NCBI RefSeq assembly: GCF_007096385.1 | Contig: NZ_VJWL01000001.1 | Coordinates: forward strand, 310,001 to 374,000 | Direction: 5' to 3' | From: Aliidiomarina halalkaliphila | Lineage (GTDB): Bacteria > Pseudomonadota > Gammaproteobacteria > Enterobacterales > Alteromonadaceae | Length of the DNA stretch: 64,000 bases | Shown here: positions 17,850 through 27,137 of the stretch, one piece after another | Position numbering within the stretch: the first letter of the stretch is position 1 | How the letters are laid out: each line of letters starts with the position of its first letter | The notes under the pieces: model-generated | The model's database searches: none | What the model was told of the DNA's origin: nothing | Seen by the model: only the letters and a program-made list of their open reading frames with translations | Made by a program: the position numbers and the translations under genes

Positions 17850-19088
17850 ATGTCACCTGCTGCTGTAGAAAAACCGCCTTCGGACTGCACCCAACGCCCA
17901 CAAACACTCACTATATTGGGTGCGACGGGCTCCATTGGCGCCAGTACTTTAGCGGTGATTGCAGCGCACCCTGAAGCTTTCTCTGTATATGCCTTAACCG
18001 CACACAGTAACGTGGATGCTATGTTCGCTTTGTGTGAACAGCATCGTCCTCAAGTGGTGGTGATGAGTGATGGGCAAGCCGCACAGGCGCTTCAACAACG
18101 AGTCAAGAACGCCCAGCTCTCTATTCAGGTCAGTACCGGAACCGACGCATTGTGTGCGGTTGCCGCTGCAGATGACGTGGATACGGTGATGGCCGCTATC
18201 GTTGGCGCTGCGGGATTACTGCCCACATTAGCGGCGGTGCACGCTGGCAAACGGGTATTGCTAGCGAATAAAGAAGCGCTGGTCATGAGTGGTCAGCTGT
18301 TTATGGATGCTGTACACCAGTCTGGGGCCCAATTATTACCGGTAGACAGCGAGCACAATGCTATCTTCCAAGCGTTGCCGTTTGCAGTACAGCAAGGGGC
18401 AGGGCGAGTAAGTCTTGCCGATCATGGTGTTAGTCAAATCCTGCTCACCGGTTCCGGTGGGCCATTTCGCGAAACGCCACTGTCCGAATTGGCGGCACAA
18501 ACGCCGCAGGCCGCTTGTAAACATCCTAATTGGTCCATGGGACAAAAAATTTCCGTCGACTCAGCCACTATGTTGAACAAAGGCTTGGAGTATATTGAGG
18601 CGCGCTGGCTGTTCAATTGCCAACCGAACGAGTTAAACGTTGTGATTCATCCACAAAGCGTGATTCATTCGATGGTACAATATGTAGATGGCTCAGTGTT
18701 GGCGCAAATGGGACAACCCGATATGCGCACGCCTATCGCCCATTGTTTAAGTTTTCCTGAGCGTATCGCCAGTGGGGTAGCACCTTTAGATTTCGCCGCT
18801 ATGGGGGCGCTTACATTCAATGCCCCAGACGCCGCGCGTTATCCATGCCTGCAGTTGGCTATAGATGCGTGTTGGGCCGGGCAGGCAGCAACCACCAGTT
18901 TAAATGCAGCCAATGAAGTGGCTGTGGCAGCGTTTCTGCAAGAAAAAATACAATTCGGCGATATTGCCAAGATCTGTCAGCAGGTGCTCGACGGCTTGGC
19001 ATTGCCAAAAGTACAGAGTTTGGATGAAATTTTGGCATGTGATGAAGAAGCACGTGCTGTAGCAATGCAACAAATGTCGAGGTTTTAA
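17850..19088 (+). CDS. dxr: 1-Deoxy-D-xylulose 5-phosphate reductoisomerase
   Basis: Converts DXP to 2-C-methyl-D-erythritol 4-phosphate with NADPH and a divalent metal, the first committed step of the MEP isoprenoid pathway and the fosmidomycin target. The 412-aa protein begins with a polar extension of about 18 residues, then the NADPH motif [13 protein letters not shown] (residues 21-33). The metal and substrate region contains [13 protein letters not shown], and [13 protein letters not shown] and [21 protein letters not shown] follow, all as in E. coli. ispD and ispF of the same pathway are at 56-57 kb. It sits directly between cdsA and rseP without gaps. Confidence 0.98.
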   Translation: MSPAAVEKPPSDCTQRPQTLTILGATGSIGASTLAVIAAHPEAFSVYALTAHSNVDAMFALCEQHRPQVVVMSDGQAAQALQQRVKNAQLSIQVSTGTDALCAVAAADDVDTVMAAIVGAAGLLPTLAAVHAGKRVLLANKEALVMSGQLFMDAVHQSGAQLLPVDSEHNAIFQALPFAVQQGAGRVSLADHGVSQILLTGSGGPFRETPLSELAAQTPQAACKHPNWSMGQKISVDSATMLNKGLEYIEARWLFNCQPNELNVVIHPQSVIHSMVQYVDGSVLAQMGQPDMRTPIAHCLSFPERIASGVAPLDFAAMGALTFNAPDAARYPCLQLAIDACWAGQAATTSLNAANEVAVAAFLQEKIQFGDIAKICQQVLDGLALPKVQSLDEILACDEEARAVAMQQMSRF

Positions 19089-19091
19089 TCG

Positions 19092-20435
19092 ATGGAACAG
19101 TTTTTGTGGTCGATTGGTGCATTTATTGTTGCTCTAGGATTGGTGGTGACCTTCCACGAGTTTGGTCACTTCTGGGTGGCCCGACGCTGTGGTGTGAAGG
19201 TGGTAACCTTTTCAATTGGCTTTGGTAAACCGCTATTTAAATGGCATGGCAAAGATGGCACCCAATACCAAGTGGCGGCGATTCCACTAGGTGGATATGT
19301 GCGGATGCTGGATCATGAAGTTGATCCGGTGACAGAACAAGAAATGGCGGGGAGCTTCCGGGCAAAGCCGGTAAAGCAACGCTTTGCGATTGTACTGGCA
19401 GGTCCTGTCGCGAACTTTATCTTCGCCATAGCCGCCTTATGGTTGATGCTGATGATTGGAATGCCCGCGGTAAAGCCGATTATCGGCGCCGTGGCGCCAG
19501 AAAGTATTGCCGCGCAAGCGGGTATTCAGCCGGGCAGTGAGATTGTGGCGATTGATCAGCGTCGGGTGCAAGACTGGCAGGACGTCAATTTAGCACTAGT
19601 GCGCCGAATGGGATCTGAGGCGACCGTATTTACGGTGATGGAACCTAGCGGTGTGCGCCGTGATGTTCCAGTGTCGTTACAGGATTGGCAGTTTGATCCT
19701 GATCGGGAGTCCACGATTGGCAGTCTCGGTTTGGATGTTTATCGTCCGCAGATTCGCTCAACCATTGCCCAGATCGACCCTGATTCACCGGCTGGACGCA
19801 GTGATTTGCGGGTTGGCGATAAAATAATTGGATTTGATGGAACTCAAAGCGCCAATTGGGAACAAATAAGGAGCTTTATTGCTGACCACGCAGGTGAGCG
19901 CGTTACGTTTCAGGTAGAAAGAAACGGGAATGTGCGCACACTCGACGTGCTAGTAGGCGAGATAGACGGGCGTGGCTACTTGGGTATTGTGCCAGAAGTG
20001 GAAGCCTATCCCGAAGAATATCGTTTTACCTTGCAATATGGACCCATCGAAGCGCTGCAAGGGGGCGTTGCGCGGACATGGAACTTAATGGGGCTCACTG
20101 TGAATATGGTGGGTAAGTTAGTGACAGGCAATGTGTCTGTGAAGAACTTAAGTGGCCCCGTAGGTATCGCTCAAGGAGCAGGAGCCCATGCAAGTTATGG
20201 GTTGGTTTATTTTCTCAGTTTTCTCGCGTTAATTAGTGTGAGCCTGGGAATTCTGAACTTGTTGCCGATTCCAATGCTCGATGGTGGGCATTTAGTATTT
20301 TACGTAATCGAATGGATCCGCGGAAAACCAGTATCTGAGCGGGTTCAGGAAGTGAGTTTTCGAGCTGGGTTGCTGCTACTGATGGTGTTACTAAGCGTGA
20401 CATTGTTTAATGATCTTGGCAGACTCTTCTCGTGA
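19092..20435 (+). CDS. rseP: Site-2 intramembrane zinc metalloprotease RseP
   Basis: Performs the second, intramembrane cut of the anti-sigma factor RseA during envelope stress. The 447-aa protein has the zinc motif HEFGH (residues 22-26) in its first membrane helix, two tandem periplasmic PDZ domains (about 115-200 and 205-290), and the late membrane helix with NLLPIPMLDGGHL near 389-401, whose Asp completes the zinc site. The substrate gene rseA is in the rpoE operon at 40.2 kb. Located between dxr and bamA; its stop overlaps a GTG that could start bamA (GTGA). Confidence 0.98.
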   Translation: MEQFLWSIGAFIVALGLVVTFHEFGHFWVARRCGVKVVTFSIGFGKPLFKWHGKDGTQYQVAAIPLGGYVRMLDHEVDPVTEQEMAGSFRAKPVKQRFAIVLAGPVANFIFAIAALWLMLMIGMPAVKPIIGAVAPESIAAQAGIQPGSEIVAIDQRRVQDWQDVNLALVRRMGSEATVFTVMEPSGVRRDVPVSLQDWQFDPDRESTIGSLGLDVYRPQIRSTIAQIDPDSPAGRSDLRVGDKIIGFDGTQSANWEQIRSFIADHAGERVTFQVERNGNVRTLDVLVGEIDGRGYLGIVPEVEAYPEEYRFTLQYGPIEALQGGVARTWNLMGLTVNMVGKLVTGNVSVKNLSGPVGIAQGAGAHASYGLVYFLSFLALISVSLGILNLLPIPMLDGGHLVFYVIEWIRGKPVSERVQEVSFRAGLLLLMVLLSVTLFNDLGRLFS

Positions 20436-22951
20436 AAAAATTATCTAACAATAAGACGTGTTGCATGACATTGAAAAAGCTGTTTATTGGAGTGGTACTC
20501 GCAGGAACTGGCATGAGCTTTAACGCTCACGCATCCGACTCATTCGTTGTTGATGATATTCAAATCCGTGGTTTGCAGCGGGTAGGATTAGGTGCAGCTT
20601 TAACTTATGTGCCTCTGCGTGTCGGTGAGGAAGCCGATCCACAACGTATTCGCCAGATTATCCACGAATTATATTCATCAAGCCATTTCGACGATGTACG
20701 TGTATATCGTGATGGCGACGCACTTGTGATTCGTGTCACTGAGCGACCGACAATTACCAACATTGTGTTCGACGGCAACCGTGATCTTAAAGATGAACAG
20801 CTTCTCGATAGCCTAGCAAACAATGGCATCGCAGAAGGTGAGTCGCTGGATCGCACGGTAATTTCTATGCTTGAAAAGAATCTTGAGGATTTTTATCACA
20901 GCGTTGGGAAATACAATGCTCGGGTTGAAGTGCAAGTGGTGAACTTGCCGCGTAACCGCGTTGAATTGCGTTTTAACTTCCGCGAAGGTCCAGCTGCGGT
21001 GGTTGAGCAAATTAACTTTATTGGAAACGAAACATTTGATCGTCGCCAACTTACACGGTTGATGGAACTCCGTGATGAATTGCCGTGGTGGAATATTCTC
21101 GGCAAACGGAACTATCAACAGCAACAGCTGATGGGTGATTTGGAAGAGATAGAATCTTTCTATCGCGATCAGGGCTTCTTGCGCTTTAATATCGAATCGG
21201 TACAAGTGGCGATTACCCCTGAGCTGGAAGGCATTTATATTGCTGTGAACGTCGCTGAGGGTGATCGCTTCGATATCAAAGATGCGCGTGCCATCGGTGA
21301 GCTACGTGACCATGAAGAGTTTTTAAATGCGTTTGTAAAAGCACTGGAAGGGCGTCGGTATAATCAAGCCGAAGTCACTGACATCGAAGAAACTATCAAG
21401 CGTTACTTTGGCCGTTACGGCTATGCTCGCACGGAAGTGCGCGCGGTGCCGGAAATCGATGATGAAAACAAACTGGTCAGCTTAACCTTCTCAATCGATC
21501 CAGGTCAGCGCATTTATGTGCGTCGGATTAACTTTGAGGGAAATGACGCCACTAAAGACGAAGTTCTCCGCCGGGAAATGCGTCAGATCGAAGGCTCTTG
21601 GTTGAACGAGCAAACGGTTGAGTTTGGCAAGGTACGTTTAGAGCGCCTGGGCTATTTTGAAACTGTTGAAGTTGAAACCATACCAGTCCCGGGCGAACCC
21701 GATCAGGTCGATGTTGTTTACCGCGTTAAAGAGCAGCCATCAGGCACCATTTCTGCGGGTATCGGCTACGGTGATTTCGCAGGGTTAAGCTTGAACGCGT
21801 CGGTGAGCCAAGATAACTTCCTAGGCTCAGGCAACCGTGTTTCGTTTTCTGTGGACACCAACCGCTACTCCCGTAATGTGCAATTAAATTACGTGGATAA
21901 TTACTTCACCGATGATGGTGTCAGTTTGGGTGGTACAGTTTTCTATACAGACTTCGATGCACGACAAGCGAACTTATCGCGGTTTAATCAACGCTCATGG
22001 GGTGTTGGAACTGATCTAGGATTCCCGATTAACGAATATAACCGCTTAAACTTTGGTGTTGGTTATAAGAGTACCGGCATTACGCAGCGGGAAATCTTCG
22101 ATCAAATCCGTAGCTTCTATACACGGTATGCGGACCCTAGCGATCCTTTTGCATCCCTGAACTTTGTAACCTACGATTTAACGGCGGCGTGGACGAGAAA
22201 TACACTCAACCGTGGGGTTTTTCCAACAGCCGGCACGATGAATCAATTGAGCGGTAAAGTCACTACACCAAATAGTGATTTGCAATACTTTAAAATTGAT
22301 TATCGATTCCGCTACTATCGCCCCTTTGACCGTGATCACGATTTTGTGTTACTGACGCGTTTAGGTGCAGGTTACGGAAATGGATATGGTCAGGATGAAC
22401 GCGGCATCGATTATCGCTTACCGTTCTGGGAAAACTTCTATGGTGGTGGTACCGGTAGTTTACGGGGCTTTGAAGCGAACCGTGTAGGTCCGCGCGGGAT
22501 TATTCGTCGTCCGCAATATACATTGGGTCCTCCCGATGCAGACGGCAACCGTGAACAAATTGCCTTAGGGCCGGAGCATGACCGTATTGAGATCTCACGT
22601 TTTGCGTCGATTGGTGGTAATGCGCAGCTGAACGGGAGCTTCGAGTTAATCTTCCCAACACCGTTTGTGGGTGAAGAAGCCGCGCGCACCGTCCGTACCA
22701 GCGCCTTTGTCGATGTCGGCGTAGTATGGGATACTGAATTTAATTACGACGAATACCGTGATCTTCAGTTGGTGGGTGAAACGCGTTTTTGGGATTATGG
22801 TAGCCCACGGAATTATCAGGCATCTTATGGTGTCTCAGTACAGTGGCTATCACCGATGGGTGTTTTATCCTTTAGTTTAGGGTTCCCGATTCGCTCGTTG
22901 GATCGTACCTTAGAAGATAGATTCACGTTTAATATTGGTACATCGTTCTAA
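20432..22951 (+). CDS. bamA: Outer membrane protein assembly factor BamA
   Basis: The central Omp85 protein of the BAM complex, which inserts beta-barrels into the outer membrane. The frame gives 839 aa from GTG 20432; ATG 20465 gives 828 aa with a more usual signal peptide (MTLKKLFIGVVLAGTGMSFNAHA). The start is therefore uncertain. After the signal come five POTRA domains to about residue 430 (the first begins FVVDDIQIRGLQRV), then the 16-strand barrel ending ...FTFNIGTSF with the terminal Phe typical of outer-membrane barrels. The loop-6 lock motif reads SLRGFE near residue 674, the counterpart of VRGF. Confidence 0.98.
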   Translation: MKKLSNNKTCCMTLKKLFIGVVLAGTGMSFNAHASDSFVVDDIQIRGLQRVGLGAALTYVPLRVGEEADPQRIRQIIHELYSSSHFDDVRVYRDGDALVIRVTERPTITNIVFDGNRDLKDEQLLDSLANNGIAEGESLDRTVISMLEKNLEDFYHSVGKYNARVEVQVVNLPRNRVELRFNFREGPAAVVEQINFIGNETFDRRQLTRLMELRDELPWWNILGKRNYQQQQLMGDLEEIESFYRDQGFLRFNIESVQVAITPELEGIYIAVNVAEGDRFDIKDARAIGELRDHEEFLNAFVKALEGRRYNQAEVTDIEETIKRYFGRYGYARTEVRAVPEIDDENKLVSLTFSIDPGQRIYVRRINFEGNDATKDEVLRREMRQIEGSWLNEQTVEFGKVRLERLGYFETVEVETIPVPGEPDQVDVVYRVKEQPSGTISAGIGYGDFAGLSLNASVSQDNFLGSGNRVSFSVDTNRYSRNVQLNYVDNYFTDDGVSLGGTVFYTDFDARQANLSRFNQRSWGVGTDLGFPINEYNRLNFGVGYKSTGITQREIFDQIRSFYTRYADPSDPFASLNFVTYDLTAAWTRNTLNRGVFPTAGTMNQLSGKVTTPNSDLQYFKIDYRFRYYRPFDRDHDFVLLTRLGAGYGNGYGQDERGIDYRLPFWENFYGGGTGSLRGFEANRVGPRGIIRRPQYTLGPPDADGNREQIALGPEHDRIEISRFASIGGNAQLNGSFELIFPTPFVGEEAARTVRTSAFVDVGVVWDTEFNYDEYRDLQLVGETRFWDYGSPRNYQASYGVSVQWLSPMGVLSFSLGFPIRSLDRTLEDRFTFNIGTSF

Positions 22952-23028
22952 ATCTGAATACGCCATATCGGCGCACAGAAAGAGAACGAATAAATATTTT
23001 AGTTACTTAAAGACATGAGGGTAGACCT

Positions 23029-23535
23029 TTGAAAGCTGTATTCACTAGTGTAATCGTATTATTCGCCTTAGTATTCAGTGCTATGCCTGCGCATGCCGCA
23101 GACATGAAAATCGGCACCGTGAATATCAACAAAGTCTTGCAGAGTATGCCTGAACTTGAAGAGGTTTCTGAGCTGATTAGCGAAGAATTTGCCGAGCCAA
23201 TTCAACGTTTAAATCAATTGGAAGAAGAGTTTGAGGCGCTGCGTGAGCGTGTTGCCCGCGATGAAGCGATCATGACCGACGAAGAAAAGAACGAAGCGAA
23301 TCAAGAGCTACGTGCTCGTGCTATGGGCTTACAACGCAGCGGTGAACAACTGAACCAGTATATCCAAATGCGTGAAACAGAAGAGCGTAACCGCTTACTG
23401 CAGAAGATTTACACTGCGATTGAAGCCTATGCAGAAGCCAACGGCTACGATTTGATTCTCGATTACAACCGTGTTCCTTTCTCACGGGAAGCAATGGATG
23501 TATCAGACCAAATTATTGAGCGTCTGCTAGACTAA
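23029..23535 (+). CDS. skp: Periplasmic chaperone Skp (OmpH family)
   Basis: A trimeric 'jellyfish' chaperone that carries unfolded outer-membrane proteins across the periplasm to BAM. The 168-aa precursor has a signal peptide ending near PAHAA (cleavage about residue 24). The mature part begins with the beta-strand KIGTVNINKVLQSMP, followed by a long charged coiled-coil hairpin (about 45-125) and a C-terminal AYAEANGYDLILDYN strand. The start is TTG 23029 with GAGGG upstream. It lies 77 bases after bamA and 51 before lpxD, the usual order. Confidence 0.95.
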   Translation: MKAVFTSVIVLFALVFSAMPAHAADMKIGTVNINKVLQSMPELEEVSELISEEFAEPIQRLNQLEEEFEALRERVARDEAIMTDEEKNEANQELRARAMGLQRSGEQLNQYIQMRETEERNRLLQKIYTAIEAYAEANGYDLILDYNRVPFSREAMDVSDQIIERLLD

Positions 23536-23586
23536 ACATCGATTCCAGTATTGAATTGAGTTTAACTGGACGAAAAAGGAAATCGA

Positions 23587-24609
23587 ATGACGCTCAGTGA
23601 ATTAGCGACACTGATCGGGGCAGAAGTGCGCGGTGATGGCGCAACCTCTGTCTCGAGTCTCGCAACGCTCGCAAATGCCGGCCCTGAACAGGTCGGCTTT
23701 CTTGCCAATGACAAGTATAAAAACCTATTAAAGAACACCCAGGCTGCTGCGGTTATATTGCGCCCGGAACACGATGATCCAAGTCTCATTAGAAATGCTC
23801 TGATCACCAGCAATCCCTATCTTGCATATGCCCGCGCGGCTCAAGCATTTGATACGACGCCTATTCCTGCGGCGCGGATTGATGCCCGTGCGGCAGTGGC
23901 AGAAACCGTTATACTCGGTGACAATGTGAGTATTGGCCCTGGCGCTGTGATTGCCGATGGTGCTCAGATTGGTGAGGGTGCCATTATTGGTGCAAATTGC
24001 TATGTGGGTGAAGGGGCAACGATTGGTGCAGGTACGCGCTTATGGCCGAGTGTGCAAGTGTATCACCAGGTCGTGATTGGTGCCCGTTGTAACATTCACT
24101 CCGGGGCTGTTATTGGTGCTGATGGCTTTGGTTGGGCCAGTGATAACGGAAAATGGGTTAAAATCCCTCAGCTCGGTCGGGTGGTGATTGGTGATGATGT
24201 GGATATCGGTGCCAATACGACGATTGATCGTGGCGCACTGGACGACACCGTCATCAGTTCAAACTGTATTATTGATAACTTATGTTTGATTGCGCATAAC
24301 GTGCACATCGGTGAAGGCACGGCGATAGCTGGCCAAACTGGAATTGCAGGAAGTGCGAAAATTGGGCGTTATTGTTTGATTGGCGGTGCCACAGGAATTA
24401 ACGGGCACATTACCATTGGTGATGGTGTGCAAATCCACGGCATGACAATGGTCACCAAGGACTTGCCAGCGAAGGGCGTATACGCATCGGGATTACCAGT
24501 CGTGGATCAATCCACATGGGCCAAATCTGGAGCGCGGGTACGTCAGCTACCTGAGTTATTCCTGCGAGTTCGGGCGCTGGAGCGCAAACTCGATAAACCG
24601 AATGACTAA
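23587..24609 (+). CDS. lpxD: UDP-3-O-(3-hydroxyacyl)glucosamine N-acyltransferase LpxD
   Basis: Adds the N-linked hydroxyacyl chain in the third step of lipid A synthesis. The 340-aa protein has an N-terminal uridine-binding domain ([16 protein letters not shown]...), then a long left-handed beta-helix of hexapeptide repeats (about residues 100-315), and a C-terminal helix ([15 protein letters not shown]). The catalytic His is in [12 protein letters not shown] near residue 237-240. It is followed by fabZ, lpxA and lpxB, so four consecutive genes deal with hydroxyacyl-ACP use and lipid A. Confidence 0.98.
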   Translation: MTLSELATLIGAEVRGDGATSVSSLATLANAGPEQVGFLANDKYKNLLKNTQAAAVILRPEHDDPSLIRNALITSNPYLAYARAAQAFDTTPIPAARIDARAAVAETVILGDNVSIGPGAVIADGAQIGEGAIIGANCYVGEGATIGAGTRLWPSVQVYHQVVIGARCNIHSGAVIGADGFGWASDNGKWVKIPQLGRVVIGDDVDIGANTTIDRGALDDTVISSNCIIDNLCLIAHNVHIGEGTAIAGQTGIAGSAKIGRYCLIGGATGINGHITIGDGVQIHGMTMVTKDLPAKGVYASGLPVVDQSTWAKSGARVRQLPELFLRVRALERKLDKPND

Positions 24610-24622
24610 CGGAGGAACTCCA

Positions 24623-25078
24623 TTGAACGATAACGCGCAGCCGGGATTTGATATTCTCGAGATTCAAAAAATTCTACCCCATCGCTATCCTTTTGCATTG
24701 ATAGACCGGGTGATTTCCTATGTGCCCAACACATCGTTGCATGCGATTAAAAATATCACCATGAATGAGCCTGTGTTTATGGGGCACTTCCCAGGAAACC
24801 CAATTTTTCCGGGAGTATTGCTACTTGAAGCGATGGCGCAAGCAACAGGTTTGCTCGGTTTCAAAATGATGGAAAACGTCGCAGAAGACGAGATTTATCT
24901 ATTTGCCGGTATTGATAACGCGCGTTTTAAGCGCCAGGTTATCCCGGGTGATCGCGTTGATTTTCATGTGGAATTTTTAAAAGAGCGCCGGGGCATCTGG
25001 AAATTTAAAGGCCGTGCCGAAGTGGATGGCAAATTAGCGTGTGAAGCCGAAATCATGTGCGCAAGAAGGACGACTTAA
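24623..25078 (+). CDS. fabZ: 3-Hydroxyacyl-[acyl-carrier-protein] dehydratase FabZ
   Basis: Dehydrates 3-hydroxyacyl-ACP in fatty acid elongation, competing with LpxA and LpxD for the same substrate pool. I place the start at TTG 24623: GGAGG (24611-24615) lies exactly seven bases upstream, and the product is then 151 aa, the same as E. coli. ATG 24602 would put that ribosome-binding site inside the coding region. The hot-dog fold carries the catalytic His55 in [21 protein letters not shown] and Glu69. LpxA starts at the next base after the stop. Confidence 0.93.
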   Translation: MNDNAQPGFDILEIQKILPHRYPFALIDRVISYVPNTSLHAIKNITMNEPVFMGHFPGNPIFPGVLLLEAMAQATGLLGFKMMENVAEDEIYLFAGIDNARFKRQVIPGDRVDFHVEFLKERRGIWKFKGRAEVDGKLACEAEIMCARRTT

Positions 25079-25846
25079 TTGATTCATGCATCCGCAATAA
25101 TTGATCCGAAAGCACGGATTGGGAAAAACGTGACTATTGGCCCCTGGACGTATGTGGGGCCAGATGTGTCGATCGGGGATGACTGTGTGATTCATTCGCA
25201 CGTGGTCATTAAAGGACCGACGCGTATTGGCCGCGCCAATCGCATTTTTCAGTTTTGTTCAATCGGCGAAGATTGCCAGGATAAAAAATACAAAGGCGAG
25301 CCGACCGAGTTAGTGGTCGGTGATCGCAATGTGTTTCGTGAAGGCTGTACGATTCATCGAGGCACGATTCAAGATAATAGTCTGACGCAAATTGGTAATG
25401 ATAATTTGTTTATGGCGTATGTGCATGTGGCCCATGACTGCATGATTGGTTCGAACAATATTCTCGCCAATAATGCGACCTTGGCAGGGCATGTTCATAT
25501 GGGGGATTTTGTTATCCTCGGTGGTTTTACTGGCGTGCACCAGTTTTGTCGGATTGGCTCTCACAGTTTTGCTGCGGTAAGTTCGGTTGTGGTACAGGAT
25601 ATTCCGCCCTATGTGATGTGCCAAGGCCACAATGCCGTACCGCGCACGATTAATAGCGAAGGCTTAAAGCGTCGGGGTTTTAGTGCCGACAGCATAAGCA
25701 ACATCAAAAAAGCCTACCGCCTGTTGTATCGCAGTGGTCTCACCGTGGCAGAAGCCGCAACGGCAATTCAGGCATTAGACGAACCGGCACTGCATGGTTT
25801 TGTCGAGTTTATCACTGACTCGGAGCGCGGAATTATTCGGCCATGA
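25079..25846 (+). CDS. lpxA: UDP-N-acetylglucosamine acyltransferase LpxA
   Basis: Transfers a 3-hydroxyacyl chain to the 3-OH of UDP-GlcNAc, the first step of lipid A synthesis. The 255-aa trimeric enzyme has about ten hexapeptide coils forming a beta-helix (to about residue 185) and a helical C-terminus (GLKRRGFSADSISNIKKAYRLLYRSG). The catalytic His119 is in HVAHDCMIG, equivalent to E. coli His125. The start is TTG 25079, immediately after the fabZ TAA. The 3' end overlaps lpxB by four bases (ATGA). Confidence 0.97.
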   Translation: MIHASAIIDPKARIGKNVTIGPWTYVGPDVSIGDDCVIHSHVVIKGPTRIGRANRIFQFCSIGEDCQDKKYKGEPTELVVGDRNVFREGCTIHRGTIQDNSLTQIGNDNLFMAYVHVAHDCMIGSNNILANNATLAGHVHMGDFVILGGFTGVHQFCRIGSHSFAAVSSVVVQDIPPYVMCQGHNAVPRTINSEGLKRRGFSADSISNIKKAYRLLYRSGLTVAEAATAIQALDEPALHGFVEFITDSERGIIRP

Positions 25847-27024
25847 GTGATGTAAACTGCACAACGACTTCGACTATAGCGGGCGCACATGAGCGCCCGT
25901 TGCTTATTGGTATTGTCGCTGGAGAGGCATCTGGTGATATTCTCGGTGCGAACTTAATGAAAGCACTGAGTGAGCGGCATCATGATGTTCAATTTGTAGG
26001 CGTGGGTGGCGCACGCATGAGCAATGCCGGCCTGGTATCATTGTTCCCAATGGAAACCTTATCGGTGATGGGCATTGTTGATGTGCTCAAGCAACTTCCT
26101 AGCTTATTGCGAGCTCGTAAGCAGGTAGTGCAGGCGATGTTAACGCGAAAGCCGGATGTGTTCATTGGTATTGATGCGCCTGATTTTAACCTTCCCATTG
26201 AAAAAAAGCTGAAAGCTGCCGGTATTCCCACAGTGCATTATGTGAGTCCATCGGTGTGGGCATGGCGTCCGAAGCGCATATTTGGTATTGCCGAAGCGAC
26301 GGAGCTTGTCTTAGGTATACTTCCTTTTGAAGCGGACTTCTATGCGAAGTATCAGGTACCTTATAAATTTGTAGGTCATCCTTTGGCGGATGAAATACCC
26401 CTCGAATGGTCGAAGCAAAGTGCCCGTGAAGCGCTTGCCCTGACTGGGGATAAAACCTATGTAGGTATTTTGCCTGGTAGTCGAGGTAGTGAAGTGGGCT
26501 TATTAGCGGAGCCCTTTATCGATGCGGCTATTCGCCTCCAGGATGAGCACCCGAATCTTGAGTTTTTAGTGGCTTTTGCTAACGAAAAACGCCAAGACCA
26601 GTTTTTAGATGCGTTGAAAAAACGCGAGACACAATTGCGTATTCATACGTTTTTAGGTCACTCACAGACAGTGATCGCCGCTAGTGACGTGACCATGCTA
26701 GCATCGGGCACTGTTTCCTTAGAAACCATGTTAATTAAGCGCCCAATGGTAGTGTGCTACCGCTTTGGTTGGCTGAATTATCAATTGCTCCGCCACTTTG
26801 TGAGCTTGCCTCACTTCTCCTTGCCAAATCTATTAGAAGGCGGCCCTTTAGTGTTGGAATTGCTTCAATCAGAAGTAACGGGCACCCGCATCGCCGATGA
26901 AATCAATCAACTGCTTGAACACGATCAGTCCGCTGCGCTCGCTCGTTTTGCGGAACATCATGCCATGTTGCGCCGCGACGCTGGCAAAGAGGCCGCTCTC
27001 GCGGTGCTTCAGCTTATCCGATAA
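25843..27024 (+). CDS. lpxB: Lipid-A-disaccharide synthase LpxB
   Basis: Joins UDP-2,3-diacylglucosamine and lipid X to form the lipid A disaccharide; a peripheral inner-membrane GT19 glycosyltransferase. The 393-aa protein has an N-terminal extension of about 18 residues before IGIVAGEASGDILGANLMKAL. Conserved blocks follow: FVGVGGARM, DAPDFNLPIEKKLK, HYVSPSVWAWRPKRI and the nucleotide-binding ILPGSRGSEV. It is the last gene of the envelope cluster. Here it is followed by yqjG rather than by rnhB-dnaE, as in many relatives, marking a synteny break. Confidence 0.98.
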   Translation: MSDVNCTTTSTIAGAHERPLLIGIVAGEASGDILGANLMKALSERHHDVQFVGVGGARMSNAGLVSLFPMETLSVMGIVDVLKQLPSLLRARKQVVQAMLTRKPDVFIGIDAPDFNLPIEKKLKAAGIPTVHYVSPSVWAWRPKRIFGIAEATELVLGILPFEADFYAKYQVPYKFVGHPLADEIPLEWSKQSAREALALTGDKTYVGILPGSRGSEVGLLAEPFIDAAIRLQDEHPNLEFLVAFANEKRQDQFLDALKKRETQLRIHTFLGHSQTVIAASDVTMLASGTVSLETMLIKRPMVVCYRFGWLNYQLLRHFVSLPHFSLPNLLEGGPLVLELLQSEVTGTRIADEINQLLEHDQSAALARFAEHHAMLRRDAGKEAALAVLQLIR

Positions 27025-27137
27025 ATGATCGTGTTTTAAAATCATTATTCGTTAAGTGAATAATGGTATTCCAGCCACCGAGTTGTTACCCCAGTGCCAG
27101 CCCCCTATACTCAACCTCATTAGTTCAAGGAGGTGTT

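Noticed and set aside
23880-25600. Repetitive GGTGC/ATTGG patterns in lpxD and lpxA (also dapD) as DNA repeats
   Set aside because: They encode hexapeptide repeats of left-handed beta-helix proteins; periodicity is at protein level only.
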